Assembly: GCF_003121925.1 (NCBI RefSeq)
Contig: NZ_QEWR01000002.1
Coordinates: 62,001 to 126,000 of the forward strand
Direction of reading: 5' to 3'
From: Ignatzschineria indica
GTDB taxonomy: Bacteria > Pseudomonadota > Gammaproteobacteria > Cardiobacteriales > Wohlfahrtiimonadaceae
DNA: 64,000 nucleotides
Of this stretch, positions 1 through 10,504 are shown piece by piece. The position numbers and the translations under genes were made by a program. Within the stretch, counting starts at the first letter, position 1. The number at the start of each line of letters is the position of its first letter. The notes beneath the pieces are model-generated. The model saw only the letters and a list, made by a program, of their open reading frames with translations, was not told the origin of the DNA and made no database searches.

Positions 1-412
1 CACCGAGTGTAAAGAGAAGAATAAAGTTTGATTGATCAACCCAGAGTGCAATTCCAAGATACTCCTCTGTTCCCATCATTGCCTGTATCAAGGGAACGCC
101 GACAAATGAGGTATTTGCAGTTCCAGCAAGTAAAATGAGTGTTCCGGTAGTGATGCGAGACATCGGAATAAATATTTTGATGATATAGATGAGGATGATT
201 GTTACTAAGAAAAGCACCCAAGGCGAGAGAAGTGGGAAGAGGGCATCTAAAGAGAAGGTTTGTGAATGAACTTTATCGAGTATTAATGCCGGTAGTGCAA
301 CTGTGATCGCAACGCGATTGAGAGAGTAGATAAATTCGCTTTTGCAGCTGATTGTGCGCGTGACAAGTTTACCTATTACAAGGCATGTCAATATTAAGAT
401 AATTCCATTCAT
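1..412 (-). CDS. AEC-family (auxin efflux carrier type) transporter, N-terminal part, cut by the window edge
   Basis: The minus strand reads without a stop from about 412 to the left edge and gives a hydrophobic N-terminus. It contains LAGTANTSFVGVPL, a motif typical of AEC permeases, which export or import organic acids or similar solutes across the inner membrane. About 137 residues and four to five membrane segments are visible, under half of a usual 300-residue member. I take the ATG at 412. An in-frame TTG at 430, a few bases after AGAGGG, is an alternative, and a TAA stop lies just upstream of it. Substrate is not predictable. The family call is fairly sure from the motif, and the gene continues outside the window. 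Confidence 0.7.
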   Translation of the reverse strand, partial: MNGIILILTCLVIGKLVTRTISCKSEFIYSLNRVAITVALPALILDKVHSQTFSLDALFPLLSPWVLFLVTIILIYIIKIFIPMSRITTGTLILLAGTANTSFVGVPLIQAMMGTEEYLGIALWVDQSNFILLFTLG

Positions 413-526
413 AAAGGCTGATCCATCCAATATACCCTCTTTTGCACTAAGGGGTGTTTAGAGCAAGAAGAGAAAGAGAGTGAGTATTTTTAATCCGATA
501 GGAGAGAGTGCAATGGAGAGGTTGAT

Positions 527-550
527 GAAAAAGCTGATGAGTCAGCTAAT
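527..550 (-). terminator. Probable terminator after nagA
   Basis: A hairpin with stem AGCTGA (532-537) and TCAGCT (542-547), loop of four, is followed on the minus strand by a short T run. It lies about 60 bases past the nagA stop. The stem is short, so strength is uncertain. Confidence 0.45.
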
Positions 551-605
551 GAGAAAATCATCCCCTCTTTTTTTGCTCTCTACCACTTTAATATAGATCA
601 CTCTA

Positions 606-1787
606 TTATCCCATCTCAAAGTCTGAGTTTGCTTGAGTAGAGGGGTATGATTCGAAATTAAGGGGAGTAATCTCCCCCTCTTTTAATAGATTGATATAGG
701 CAGGAGCCCCCTTTTGGAGAAAACCGTAACTTCTAAAGCTTTTCTGATCTTTCTGATAAATGAGAGTTGCCGGGATCGATGTCCCCAAAGCGAGCGCTTC
801 TTCTAGAGGGATATCGAGAAGATCGATTGCATTGAGAATAGAGCAAGCCATATCGATATGGGCACCGGCAAGCGTTCCTTGATTATTTGTTAAACGCCCT
901 TGATTGACATAAATTTGTTGATCATCTAAGTAGAATGATTTTTGATCACTGCCGATAGAACTCATGGCATCACTGACAATAAAGAGTTTTCCTTTAGGCT
1001 TACTCTGATAAGCTAGCTTCACCATTAAAGGATCGACATGAAAAGTATCATTGATAATGGAAACGTAACTCTCTTTCGATTGAATGGCATAACCTGTCGT
1101 TGCCGGATTGCGAGAGCTCATCTGTGGCATCGCATTATAGAGATGGGTAAATCCTTTAACGCCTGCCGCTAAAGCTCTATGAAGGAGATCGGGAGGGCAT
1201 TCGGTATGTCCGGCAAAGATAATTGCACCTGATTGAGTGAGCTTTTCAATAATGGGGAGTGGCACTATTTCAGGGGCTAGGGTAATGAGGCGAGGGATTT
1301 CTGTATAAGAGGCGATTAGATCGATCATCTCATCACTCAGAAGTCGGATATTATCTGCTTTATGGATCCCTTTACGTTCAGGATTGATCATCGGCCCTTC
1401 AATATGGATCCCAAGTAACCCTGGAAGCTTTTTCTCCATCCCCTCTGAAACGGCCTCCAATCCTCTTTTGATCACCTCATCTGTAGCAGTAATGAGCGTG
1501 GGAAGAAGTGCCGCTGTTCCTCTTGCTCGATGTGCTTTTAAAATTTGGGATATGCCGAGAAGATTAGGGGCATCATTAAAGAGTATTCCTCCACCACCAT
1601 TAACCTGTAGATCGATAAATCCTGGGAGCAATGTACCGTGGTACTCTTTTATTGTGTAAAAGGAGGGAATATCCTGTTGGGAGATGATCTCTTCAATAAG
1701 ACCATTTTTTAATAAGATGGCTGACTCTTTGAGTAGTTGCATGCCATCAAAGATTGTGGGAGCAACAAGAGCGATATTTTGATTCAT
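606..1787 (-). CDS. nagA: N-acetylglucosamine-6-phosphate deacetylase
   Basis: NagA removes acetate from GlcNAc-6-phosphate to give glucosamine-6-phosphate in the cytoplasm, in amino-sugar catabolism and cell-wall recycling. The 393 residues match the family length of about 380-390. Visible features are DLQVNGGGG (59-67), HIEGP with metal-binding Glu130, GHTE with His194, THLYNAM with His215, and SDAMSSIG with the catalytic Asp273. All of these sit at nearly the same positions as in the E. coli enzyme. The TLAGAHIDM segment replaces the common TLAGS near the C-terminus. The gene follows the SIS-domain deaminase gene on the same strand after 225 bases, so both steps to fructose-6-phosphate are side by side. 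No transporter or NagC/NagR regulator accompanies them here. The identification is secure. Confidence 0.95.
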   Translation of the reverse strand: MNQNIALVAPTIFDGMQLLKESAILLKNGLIEEIISQQDIPSFYTIKEYHGTLLPGFIDLQVNGGGGILFNDAPNLLGISQILKAHRARGTAALLPTLITATDEVIKRGLEAVSEGMEKKLPGLLGIHIEGPMINPERKGIHKADNIRLLSDEMIDLIASYTEIPRLITLAPEIVPLPIIEKLTQSGAIIFAGHTECPPDLLHRALAAGVKGFTHLYNAMPQMSSRNPATTGYAIQSKESYVSIINDTFHVDPLMVKLAYQSKPKGKLFIVSDAMSSIGSDQKSFYLDDQQIYVNQGRLTNNQGTLAGAHIDMACSILNAIDLLDIPLEEALALGTSIPATLIYQKDQKSFRSYGFLQKGAPAYINLLKEGEITPLNFESYPSTQANSDFEMG

Positions 1788-2012
1788 GATTATTATGACA
1801 CTGGACTGATATTAGGCTGATATTGTGCCGGTATTATGTATTAAACAGAAGGTGTTTTCTTTAGGAAACATGGACTGAAAGTATTCTAGTCCTGTTGAGA
1901 CTCAGTGACAATCCTATTTTTTTAATGAAGAAGAGAAGCCGCTATTTAAATTTTTTATCATTTTACGGCATCTCTTACTATATCTTTTGCTGTATCTCTT
2001 TGAGGCAGTAGC

Positions 2013-3032
2013 TTATAGCGTCTTAGTCACTTTTTTAAGATTAGGGGGTAGATCAGGATCTAGGCCACGATGTTTAGAGAGTTTCTCGATTACTCGGTAG
2101 TATGCAGTAATCTGAACTAATGGTTGAAGAAGGGGGTGAACCTCTGGAACGGCTAAGGTATATTCATCTCCCGCTTTTGATGCCACAGAGAAGACTTGTG
2201 CCCCATAACCTTCTAACTTTTTATTAATCTCTAAGCAGGATGCTCGAGATTGATCCGAGCCAATAAAGCTAATGACGGGATATTGTGGGGTAATTAATGA
2301 TACTGATCCGTGGAAAATTTCTGATGCTGAGATTCCTTCAGCATGAATCTGACAGGTCTCTTTCAATTTAAGGGCTGCTTCAACAGCAGCACTGAGACCT
2401 ACGCCACGACCGATAATGAAGAGATCTTTTGCATGAGAGAGATGATCAATCAATGTTGGCCACTCACTATTAACAGCCTCTTCTAAGGCTAATGGGAGGT
2501 TAAGAAGGGCATCTGCTAAAGCACCATCTTCGCTCCATGCGGCAAAAATAGCGGCATAGATTGAGAGGCTTCCGACAAAGCTTTTAGTTGCGGCAACACT
2601 CTTTTCTTCCCCGGCTTTAATACCAAAGAGAAAATCACACTCTTTAGCAAGTGGGGACTCTTCGTCATTGATAATACCGATGACCTTAGTCCCTTGTGCA
2701 CGCATCATCTTTGCAAAAGTGATAAGGTCTGGACTTTTACCAGATTGAGATGTGACAATCAAAATGGCATTATCAGTTTTGAGGGCGCGTTGATAGACAG
2801 TTGCTAAGGAGGGCGCAGCAACAGAGACGGGAACTCCTAATCCTGTTTCAAAGAGATACTTCCCATAAATAGATGCATTGTAGGAGCTCCCTCGACCTAA
2901 TGTAATAATCTGATTAGGTTGCTTTTTCTTAAGATACTCCGCAAGTGCGATCAGAGTTGAGGCATTTGCCTCATTTTGATGCTCGATAACATTGGGGATA
3001 TCTAAAATCTCTTTAGCCATGTAGGTCGACAT
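2013..3032 (-). CDS. nagB-II: SIS-domain glucosamine-6-phosphate deaminase (NagB-II type)
   Basis: This 339-residue protein has two SIS (sugar isomerase) domains, with GRGSS at 46-50, SQSGKSPD at 95-102, GEEKSVAATKSF in the first domain and a closing HRGLDPDLPP motif. These match the NagB-II family, which deaminates and isomerises glucosamine-6-phosphate to fructose-6-phosphate and is unrelated to classical NagB. It resembles the isomerase half of GlmS but lacks the glutaminase half. The ATG at 3032 is preceded by AAGGA seven bases upstream; the Met at residue 5 is another option. It sits upstream of nagA, which supports the function. A related AgaS-type or other aminosugar specificity is the main alternative. 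Confidence 0.85.
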   Translation of the reverse strand: MSTYMAKEILDIPNVIEHQNEANASTLIALAEYLKKKQPNQIITLGRGSSYNASIYGKYLFETGLGVPVSVAAPSLATVYQRALKTDNAILIVTSQSGKSPDLITFAKMMRAQGTKVIGIINDEESPLAKECDFLFGIKAGEEKSVAATKSFVGSLSIYAAIFAAWSEDGALADALLNLPLALEEAVNSEWPTLIDHLSHAKDLFIIGRGVGLSAAVEAALKLKETCQIHAEGISASEIFHGSVSLITPQYPVISFIGSDQSRASCLEINKKLEGYGAQVFSVASKAGDEYTLAVPEVHPLLQPLVQITAYYRVIEKLSKHRGLDPDLPPNLKKVTKTL

Positions 3033-3189
3033 TGTTTATTCCTTGTTTTGCTAAATATTAATGAGATAGAGGTTGAGATAGAACTCTCAGTCTATCATTT
3101 TTTGATCATTATACCGTTTAGATTAACGCTGTTATTGGTTTATATCAGTAGTTTTATGAGTATTTCCATCATACTCTTCTCTTTTTAGC

Positions 3190-3211
3190 AGTTAACTACT
3201 AGTTAACTACT
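3190..3211. repeat. 11-bp tandem duplication across the stop codon of the DUF815 gene
   Basis: AGTTAACTACT occurs twice in perfect tandem (3190-3200 and 3201-3211). On the minus strand the junction contributes to the TAG stop at 3199-3201, followed directly by a second TAG. Confidence 0.8.
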
Positions 3212-4098
3212 TCTTTTGCTTTCTGCAAAGCGGCTAATTGCGAGCTACCGACAAAATCCTTTGCAAATTGATAGGCGATACGACCACTGCGGGAGCCTCG
3301 GCTCTGAGTAAACTGCAACGCTTTTCGTTCAACCTCCTCATTATAGGGGAGGTCGGGGGCTAATTGATAGAGCCAACTTTTCACCATCGCGAGATACTCT
3401 CTCTGTGAAGGTGGATAGAAAGAGACCCATAATCCAAATCTTTCTGAGAGTGAGATCTTCTCTTCGATCGCCTCTTGTGGGTGAATCTCTTGCGCTTCAT
3501 ATTGATTAAGATTATCTTGCATCGATTCAGGTAATAGATGGCGTCGATTAGAGGTGGCATAGAGAAGAATATTTTTTGCCGGGCTCGAGAGGGAGCCATC
3601 TAACATCGCTTTTAGCGGTTTATAAGCGGGATCGCCAGACTCAAAGGAGAGATCATCGCAGAAGATAATGAAAGGGTGGGGGAGCTCTTCTAATAGTGAA
3701 AGAAGCTCAGGAAGATCCTCAAGATCTTGACTATCAATTTCAACCATCTTTAATCCATCTGTATGATAAGAGGCTAAGGTTGCTTTGATCAGGGAGGATT
3801 TTCCAGTTCCGCGCGCGCCGGTCAAGAGTAGGTTATTTGCAGGTAATTGTGCTAAAAACTGTTCGGTATTTTGACGGATAATTGTAATCTGTTTCTCAAT
3901 TCCAACAAGTTGTTCAAAAGAGATGGTTGCCGGGTTTTTAATGGGGAGAAGCTGTCCAAAAGGGGAGTAGCTCTTTTTTACCCAGCGAAATGCAACATTT
4001 TCTGCAAAGTTGATGGACGTATGATCAGGTGGAAAGAGCGGTTCTAAACGATCAATACTCTTACTAATTTTCTCTAAAAGAGTTCTAATTTTTTCCAT
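3199..4098 (-). CDS. DUF815-family AAA+ ATPase
   Basis: The protein is a 299-residue P-loop ATPase. Its Walker A is GARGTGKS at residues 94-101 and its Walker B is IIFCDD at 144-149, followed by TSNRRHLLPE, a segment typical of DUF815 proteins (E. coli has none; Pseudomonas and Neisseria do). An SRGSRSGRIAYQF sensor-2-like region lies near the C-terminus. Members are widespread in bacteria, but their substrate is unknown and I cannot assign one. The ATG at 4098 has a strong GGAGGGAG ribosome site. The last codons lie in an 11-bp tandem duplication (3190-3211) that creates two consecutive TAG stops. There is no clear operon partner. Confidence 0.85.
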   Translation of the reverse strand: MEKIRTLLEKISKSIDRLEPLFPPDHTSINFAENVAFRWVKKSYSPFGQLLPIKNPATISFEQLVGIEKQITIIRQNTEQFLAQLPANNLLLTGARGTGKSSLIKATLASYHTDGLKMVEIDSQDLEDLPELLSLLEELPHPFIIFCDDLSFESGDPAYKPLKAMLDGSLSSPAKNILLYATSNRRHLLPESMQDNLNQYEAQEIHPQEAIEEKISLSERFGLWVSFYPPSQREYLAMVKSWLYQLAPDLPYNEEVERKALQFTQSRGSRSGRIAYQFAKDFVGSSQLAALQKAKEVVN

Positions 4099-4225
4099 AA
4101 ATCTCCCTCCAGATTGTTATTCTCTTGATCTTTTTTGAAATTATTATCGTTATGTTTAGTCAGTTATGACTGATGGTTACAATAGTCATGATGGGCAGTG
4201 GTGGCTTAATTTTTCCCATAAGAAA

Positions 4226-4254
4226 AGACGATTTTATTTTTCATAAAATCGTCT
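4226..4254 (-). terminator. Rho-independent terminator after accA
   Basis: A perfect 11-bp stem (AGACGATTTTA at 4226-4236 with its complement at 4244-4254) and a 7-base loop are followed on the minus strand by TTTTCTTA. It lies 22 bases past the accA stop. Confidence 0.85.
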
Positions 4255-4275
4255 CTTATCTGCTATTTTATAGGC

Positions 4276-5238
4276 TTATTTCTCTTTATACTGCCCATAT
4301 GCCATGATTTTATCATAACGTTGTGCAAGTAATTCCTCTACAGAGAGTTGAGATAATTGATCTAATGCTTCAAGAATCTCTTTTTTGATATTATCGCTCA
4401 TCTCTTTATAGTTGCGATGCGCTCCACCTTGAGGCTCTTCAATGATTTCATCGATCAGTTTTGCTTCTCGATTCTTCTCAGCTGTTACACCCATCGCTTC
4501 AGCCGCTTCCTTATTTTTCTCTGCACTTTTCCAGAGAATAGAAGCACAGCCTTCAGGGGAAATAACAGAGTAGATAGAGTATTGAAGCATCATCACTTTG
4601 TCACCTACAGCGATCGCTAATGCACCGCCAGAGCCGCCTTCACCTGTTACGGTGCAGATGATAGGAACGCGTAATTTGCTCATCTCTAATAAGTTACGAG
4701 CAATTGCCTCACTCTGTCCACGCTCTTCAGCCCCAATACCAGGATATGCTCCAGGTGTATCGATAAAGGTGATGATGGGAACATTAAAGCGCTCAGCAAG
4801 CTTCATGAGGCGAAGTGCTTTGCGATACCCTTCAGGGCGAGGCATACCGAAGTTACGTCTGATCTTCTCCTTGGTATCGCGCCCCTTTTGATGACCAATC
4901 ACCATGACTGTTCGGCCCTCAATTCTCGCTAAACCGCCAACGATTGCTGCATCATCTGCATAAGCACGGTCACCATGGAGTTCTTGGAAATCCTCACAAA
5001 TAAGATTGATGTAATCTAGGGTATAAGGACGTAAAGGATGGCGTGCGAGCTGTGTGATCTCCCACGAAGTAAGCTTAGAGAAGATCTGCTCTAACTTTGC
5101 ATTCTTTTTCTTTTCTAAGGCTTCAATTTTATCCGATACATCAATATCTGCGTCTTGAGCCCAGTTTTGGAGCTCATTTATTTTAGTTTGAAGCTCATAA
5201 ATAGGGGCTTCAAAATCGAGGTAATTCGTATTCAACAC
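4276..5238 (-). CDS. accA: Acetyl-CoA carboxylase carboxyltransferase subunit alpha
   Basis: AccA pairs with AccD to transfer the carboxyl group from carboxybiotin to acetyl-CoA, making malonyl-CoA for fatty acid synthesis. The 320 residues match the usual 317-320. [26 protein letters not shown] and [10 protein letters not shown] are all present. No ATG fits the N-terminus: the sequence after AGGAG is TATT-GTG-TTG-AAT. GTG at 5238 is four bases from AGGAG. TTG at 5235 is seven bases away and aligns best with the E. coli N-terminus (M-SLNFLDFE against NTNYLDFE). Either way translation starts at a weak codon, which may limit AccA dose. It follows aroG-II by 67 bases and ends at a clear terminator. 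Confidence 0.96.
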   Translation of the reverse strand: MLNTNYLDFEAPIYELQTKINELQNWAQDADIDVSDKIEALEKKKNAKLEQIFSKLTSWEITQLARHPLRPYTLDYINLICEDFQELHGDRAYADDAAIVGGLARIEGRTVMVIGHQKGRDTKEKIRRNFGMPRPEGYRKALRLMKLAERFNVPIITFIDTPGAYPGIGAEERGQSEAIARNLLEMSKLRVPIICTVTGEGGSGGALAIAVGDKVMMLQYSIYSVISPEGCASILWKSAEKNKEAAEAMGVTAEKNREAKLIDEIIEEPQGGAHRNYKEMSDNIKKEILEALDQLSQLSVEELLAQRYDKIMAYGQYKEK

Positions 5239-5260
5239 AATACTCCTAAGAAATTCGATA

Positions 5261-5289
5261 TGCCCTATAAAATAGCATATATTAGGGCA
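5261..5289. other. Small hairpin between aroG-II and accA
   Basis: TGCCCTA (5261-5267) pairs with TAGGGCA (5283-5289) around a 15-base AT-rich loop. There is no T run, so it may be a processing or attenuating structure, or chance. Confidence 0.3.
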
Positions 5290-5305
5290 ATAGTAAGCTA
5301 AACTA

Positions 5306-6670
5306 TTATACGCGAGCAGGAATCTTTTCGCGATGCTCTTTTAATTTCGATGAGATTTGGAATGCTAATTCTAAGCTCTGTTGTGCATTTAATCTAGGAT
5401 CACAATGTGTATGATAACGATCTTCAAGATCTTTAGAGGTGATATTTTGTCCACCCCCTAAACATTCTGTGACATCGGTACCCGTCATTTCAAAATGGAC
5501 ACCACCGGCATAAGTGCCTTCGGCATTATGAGCATCGAAGAAATTGACAACTTCAGCAAGAATTTGATCAAAGGGACGTGTTTTATAGCGGTTTTCAGTA
5601 ATGGTATTACCATGCATTGGGTCACAGCTCCAAACAACATTTCTCCCTTCTCGTTTTACAACGCGGAGAAGTCTGGGGAGGTGCTCTAAAATATTATCGG
5701 CGCCCATACGAGTGATTAAGGTTAAGCGTCCTGGTTCATTTTGCGGGTTAAGGGCATCAATAAGACGAATAAGTTCTTCATCGCTCATTTTTTGACTCAC
5801 TTTAACCCCAATTGGGTTTGCAATGCCGCGGGCATATTCGATATGCGCGCCATCAAGTTGACGCGTACGCTCTCCAATCCATACCATATGTGCCGAGGTG
5901 TTATACCAGTCGCCGGTTGTCGAGTCAGTACGTGTCATCGCTTCTTCATAACCTAGGAGAAGCATCTCATGAGATGTGAAGTATTCCGTCTCACGAATAA
6001 TGGCGTTATTAGGGTCGACACCACAAGCTTGCATAAACTTCAATGCATCTTGGATGCGTGTTGCAAGATCGATATAACGCTCTGCTTGAGGTGATTTATC
6101 AACAAAGCTCATTGTCCAGCGTTGAACGCGGTGCAGGTCGGCATATCCACCCTTTGCAAAGGCACGGAGCAGGTTGAGAGTTAATCCTGATTGCGCATAT
6201 GCTCTCCATAATCTCTCTGGATCGGGTTCTCTCGCCTCAGTAGTAAACTCAATACCATTGACAATGTCACCTCGATAGCTAGGAAGGGTCACACCATCAA
6301 TTGTCTCGGTATCTGATGAGCGAGGTTTTGCAAATTGTCCGGCAATTCGACCTACTTTGATCACAGGGCTACTTGCGGCAAATGTTAAGGTGACTGCCAT
6401 CTGTAGAAGGACGCGGAAGGTATCACGAATATTATCAGAACTAAAATCTGCAAAGCTCTCGGCACAATCTCCCCCTTGGAGAAGAAACGCCTTTCCATCA
6501 ACAGCTTGTGCTAGATGGGATTTTAGAGAACGGGCTTCGCCGGCAAATACAAGAGGAGGCGATTTACGTAAACGATCCTCAACCGCTTTAAGGGCTGCTT
6601 TATCTTTGTAGTTAGGCATCTGTGCCGCAGGGAAGTTTCTCCAGCTAGAGGGTGTCCAAATCTGAGTCAT
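5306..6670 (-). CDS. aroG: 3-deoxy-7-phosphoheptulonate synthase, class II
   Basis: The enzyme condenses phosphoenolpyruvate and erythrose-4-phosphate, the first step of the shikimate pathway. The 454-residue length and sequence are those of the class II (plant/Mycobacterium/Pseudomonas type) enzymes, not E. coli AroF/G/H. Visible are [15 protein letters not shown] at the N-terminus, [10 protein letters not shown] with metal-binding Cys69, [13 protein letters not shown], and CDPMHGNT with the later HFEMTG and DPRLN segments. The ATG at 6670 follows AGGA. It is transcribed toward accA with only a small hairpin between, so co-transcription is possible. Symbols for class II enzymes vary between genomes. 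Confidence 0.93.
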   Translation of the reverse strand: MTQIWTPSSWRNFPAAQMPNYKDKAALKAVEDRLRKSPPLVFAGEARSLKSHLAQAVDGKAFLLQGGDCAESFADFSSDNIRDTFRVLLQMAVTLTFAASSPVIKVGRIAGQFAKPRSSDTETIDGVTLPSYRGDIVNGIEFTTEAREPDPERLWRAYAQSGLTLNLLRAFAKGGYADLHRVQRWTMSFVDKSPQAERYIDLATRIQDALKFMQACGVDPNNAIIRETEYFTSHEMLLLGYEEAMTRTDSTTGDWYNTSAHMVWIGERTRQLDGAHIEYARGIANPIGVKVSQKMSDEELIRLIDALNPQNEPGRLTLITRMGADNILEHLPRLLRVVKREGRNVVWSCDPMHGNTITENRYKTRPFDQILAEVVNFFDAHNAEGTYAGGVHFEMTGTDVTECLGGGQNITSKDLEDRYHTHCDPRLNAQQSLELAFQISSKLKEHREKIPARV

Positions 6671-6817
6671 AATAATCCTATAATCCTCTCTTGAATTGTC
6701 TTGATGACTTAATGGGTAAAAAATAATAATACACTAAAATTAAAACAGTAGACTTAAACGCTATGAATACTGCTCTACAGTGATACTGCATCATGCGGTT
6801 AATAGTGAAAGTAATAA

Positions 6818-6852
6818 AAAATGCCTTAAGAGTTATCCGCTTAAGGCATTTT
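6818..6852 (-). terminator. Terminator after ilvC
   Basis: A perfect 13-bp stem (6818-6830 with 6840-6852, core AATGCCTTAAG) and a 9-base loop are followed on the minus strand by TTTTTTATTA. It lies 118 bases past the ilvC stop. A weaker CTCTAAAA/TTTTAGAG pair (6908-6944) lies between them. Confidence 0.85.
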
Positions 6853-6969
6853 GAACATTCTATCTATAAACTATTGTAGATGATCTATTTCTCTATTGGG
6901 AATTAAACTCTAAAAGCTCTATCGATGAGTGGATGATTTTAGAGCGATTCCCATTAAGATCTATTCTAT

Positions 6970-8007
<1,038 letters not shown>

Positions 8008-8236
8008 TTATGATCTCTCTTCACTATGCTATAAGTTAGCACGCTCTTAAATGGCGATTACTTTAGGATTAGCTTAAGTGAAAATAGAGAGATTATTTTT
8101 TATCTAATTTATTAATTTATCTAATTTATTTTAATATTGATCTTAGATATTACTCTTAGATCTATTCTTAATTTCTCAAATATTGAGCTATTTTGTTACT
8201 TTTAGATTTGTGGTTACTCAATTTTAGAGCGTTACT

Positions 8237-8752
8237 TTAGATCGTTAAACCTTTTGCGCCTCTGACTAATCCGAGTGCACCAGATCTTACAATTTCGATG
8301 ATTCCTAACTCCTGTACCGCCACAATAAAGGCATCAAGCTTCTCTTGTGTACCTGTCATCTCTATTGTGTAGGAGAGAGGAGTAACATCAATCACGCGGC
8401 CTCTAAACATCTCATTGATACGAAAAAGCTCAGAGCGATTTTGCCCTTCAGCTTGTACTTTAATGAGCATCATTTCACGCTCAACATAAGCACTATCGCA
8501 AAGATTTGTAAGTTTGACAACATCAATTAATTTGTTGAGTTGCTTGATAATCTGCTCAACAACATGATGATCGGCAATAGTGACAAGTGTTAAGCGAGAG
8601 AGTGACGGATCATCTGTCGCAGCAACACAGAGGCTGTCAATATTGTAACCACGGGCGGAAAATAGATTCACTACCTTCGATAGTGCGCCGGCTTCGTTCT
8701 CCATTAAGATCGAAATAATATGACGCGAAGTTTCTGTATTAAAAAGTGTCAT
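8237..8752 (-). CDS. ilvH: Acetolactate synthase small (regulatory) subunit
   Basis: The 171-residue protein has an N-terminal ACT domain beginning HIISILMENEAGALSKVV and containing FSARGYNIDSL, which binds valine for feedback control. A C-terminal ALS_ss domain has GRVIDVTP and a closing IVRSGALGLVRG motif. It activates and confers feedback inhibition on the catalytic subunit encoded just upstream. Its ATG at 8752 lies 9 bases after the ilvB stop, with AGGAG close by, so the two are translationally linked. The ilvH (type III) name is chosen over ilvN because of length and gene order. Confidence 0.95.
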   Translation of the reverse strand: MTLFNTETSRHIISILMENEAGALSKVVNLFSARGYNIDSLCVAATDDPSLSRLTLVTIADHHVVEQIIKQLNKLIDVVKLTNLCDSAYVEREMMLIKVQAEGQNRSELFRINEMFRGRVIDVTPLSYTIEMTGTQEKLDAFIVAVQELGIIEIVRSGALGLVRGAKGLTI

Positions 8753-8761
8753 TTTTCTCTC

Positions 8762-10504
8762 CTATACCTGACTTAAGCCTTCTTTGAGCGTATTTTCCAT
8801 CTTATCACGACCCGCTAAGATCATTTCGTGATGACCTTTTCCGGCAGGAATCATTGGGTAAACGTTCTCGCTGGGATCGGTGATAAAGTCGAGGAAGATG
8901 GTCTTATCTTTCTGTTTGAAAGCTTCACGTAGTGCCGGTTCAACATCACTTGGTTTGTGAATTTGAACGCCACTGTGACCATATGCCTCAGCAAGTTTTA
9001 CAAAATCAGGGAGAGAGTCGAAATAGCTCATGCAGTAACGCTTCTGGAAGAAGAATTCTTGCCATTGGCGCACCATCCCCAAATAACCATTGTTGAGGTT
9101 AATAATTTTAACAGGAGAGCAATATTGCAACATGGTAGAGAGCTCTTGGAGCATCATCTGAATACTACCATCTCCGGTAATACAGGCGACTTCTCTATCA
9201 GGGCGGGCAATTTTTGCTCCCATTGCGGCAGGAAGGCCAAAGCCCATCGTGCCGAGACCACCTGAATTGAGCCACTGTCTTGGCTCATCAAAGGGGTAAT
9301 ATTGTGCGGCCCACATCTGATGTTGGCCCACATCTGAGGTGATAATCGCTTTACCTTTAGTGACCTCAAAGAGTTTTTCAATCACAAACTGTGGTTTGAT
9401 AACCACGTCAGATTGTTCGTACTTTAAGGATTCCATTGCACGCCATTCACCAATCTGCTCCCACCATTTAGTCAGAGCATCCTGATCTAATTTCCCTTTT
9501 TTGCTCTTATGGATCGCATTAAGTTCTTTAAGAACAGGTTGGAGTTGTCCCACAATGGGAAGATCAACAGGGACATTTTTAGCAATTGATGATGGATCAA
9601 CATCGACATGGATGATTTTCGCATAGGGGCAGAAGCTCTCTAATGTTCCGGTGATTCGGTCATCAAAGCGCGCACCTAAGGCAACTAAAACATCGCAGTG
9701 ATGCATCGCCATATTTGCTTCATAAGTTCCATGCATACCGAGCATGCCGAGGAATTGTTTATCAGTTCCTTCATAGGCACCAAGCCCCATTAAGGTACTT
9801 GTGATAGGAAGGTTGAGCGCTTTAACAAATTCACGAAGCTCTTTAGAAGCTTCACCAATAATGACGCCCCCGCCGGTATAGACCATCGGGCGTTTAGCTT
9901 TCATAATAAGATCATATGCGCGAGCGATCTGTTTTGAGTGCCCCTTAACGGTAGGGTTATAGGAGCGCATTGTAATTTTTTCAGGGTAGACAAACTCTGC
10001 TTCATGGACCGTAATATCTTTTGGAAGGTCTATCACAACAGGGCCAGGGCGACCTGTTGTAGCAATATAGAATGCTTTTTTAATTGTGCTTGCGAGATCT
10101 TTGACATCTTTGACTAAGAAGTTATGTTTGACACAAGGAAGGGTAATTCCGACAGTATCTACTTCTTGGAACGCATCATTCCCAATTAAGCTTGTAGCTA
10201 CTTGTCCAGAAAAGACAATCATGGGAATAGAATCCATATAAGCAGTTGCAATACCGGTGACAGCATTGGTTAGTCCAGGACCTGAAGTGACCAGTACTAC
10301 GCCTGGTTTACCTGTTGTACGTGCATAAGCATCAGCCGCATGGGTTGCAGCTTGCTCATGGCGCACAAGGACATGTTCAATTTTGTCTTGTTTATAAATC
10401 TCATCATAAAGCGGTAGGACAGCACCTCCAGGATAACCAAAGATACACTCTACCTTCTCCTTCATTAAGGAGTGAATGACGATTTCTGCACCGCTTAATT
10501 TCAC
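8762..10504 (-). CDS. ilvB: Acetolactate synthase large (catalytic) subunit
   Basis: This ThDP-dependent enzyme makes acetolactate from pyruvate, or acetohydroxybutyrate with 2-oxobutyrate. The 580 residues show FGYPGGAVLPLYD, catalytic Glu50 in RHEQAATHAADAYAR, and the C-terminal thiamine diphosphate motif from GDGSIQMM to NLNNGYLGMVRQWQ. The start is GTG at 10504 with a strong AGGAG five bases upstream; no ATG fits the expected N-terminus. It heads the ilvB-ilvH-ilvC set. The 626-base spacer upstream holds two small hairpins but I find no Ile/Leu/Val-rich leader peptide. In E. coli nomenclature it would be closest to ilvI. Confidence 0.96.
   Translation of the reverse strand: MKLSGAEIVIHSLMKEKVECIFGYPGGAVLPLYDEIYKQDKIEHVLVRHEQAATHAADAYARTTGKPGVVLVTSGPGLTNAVTGIATAYMDSIPMIVFSGQVATSLIGNDAFQEVDTVGITLPCVKHNFLVKDVKDLASTIKKAFYIATTGRPGPVVIDLPKDITVHEAEFVYPEKITMRSYNPTVKGHSKQIARAYDLIMKAKRPMVYTGGGVIIGEASKELREFVKALNLPITSTLMGLGAYEGTDKQFLGMLGMHGTYEANMAMHHCDVLVALGARFDDRITGTLESFCPYAKIIHVDVDPSSIAKNVPVDLPIVGQLQPVLKELNAIHKSKKGKLDQDALTKWWEQIGEWRAMESLKYEQSDVVIKPQFVIEKLFEVTKGKAIITSDVGQHQMWAAQYYPFDEPRQWLNSGGLGTMGFGLPAAMGAKIARPDREVACITGDGSIQMMLQELSTMLQYCSPVKIINLNNGYLGMVRQWQEFFFQKRYCMSYFDSLPDFVKLAEAYGHSGVQIHKPSDVEPALREAFKQKDKTIFLDFITDPSENVYPMIPAGKGHHEMILAGRDKMENTLKEGLSQV

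Noticed and set aside
36-221. 61-codon minus-strand frame at the window start
   Set aside because: It overlaps, in another frame, the better-supported AEC transporter with its LAGTANTSFVGVPL motif.
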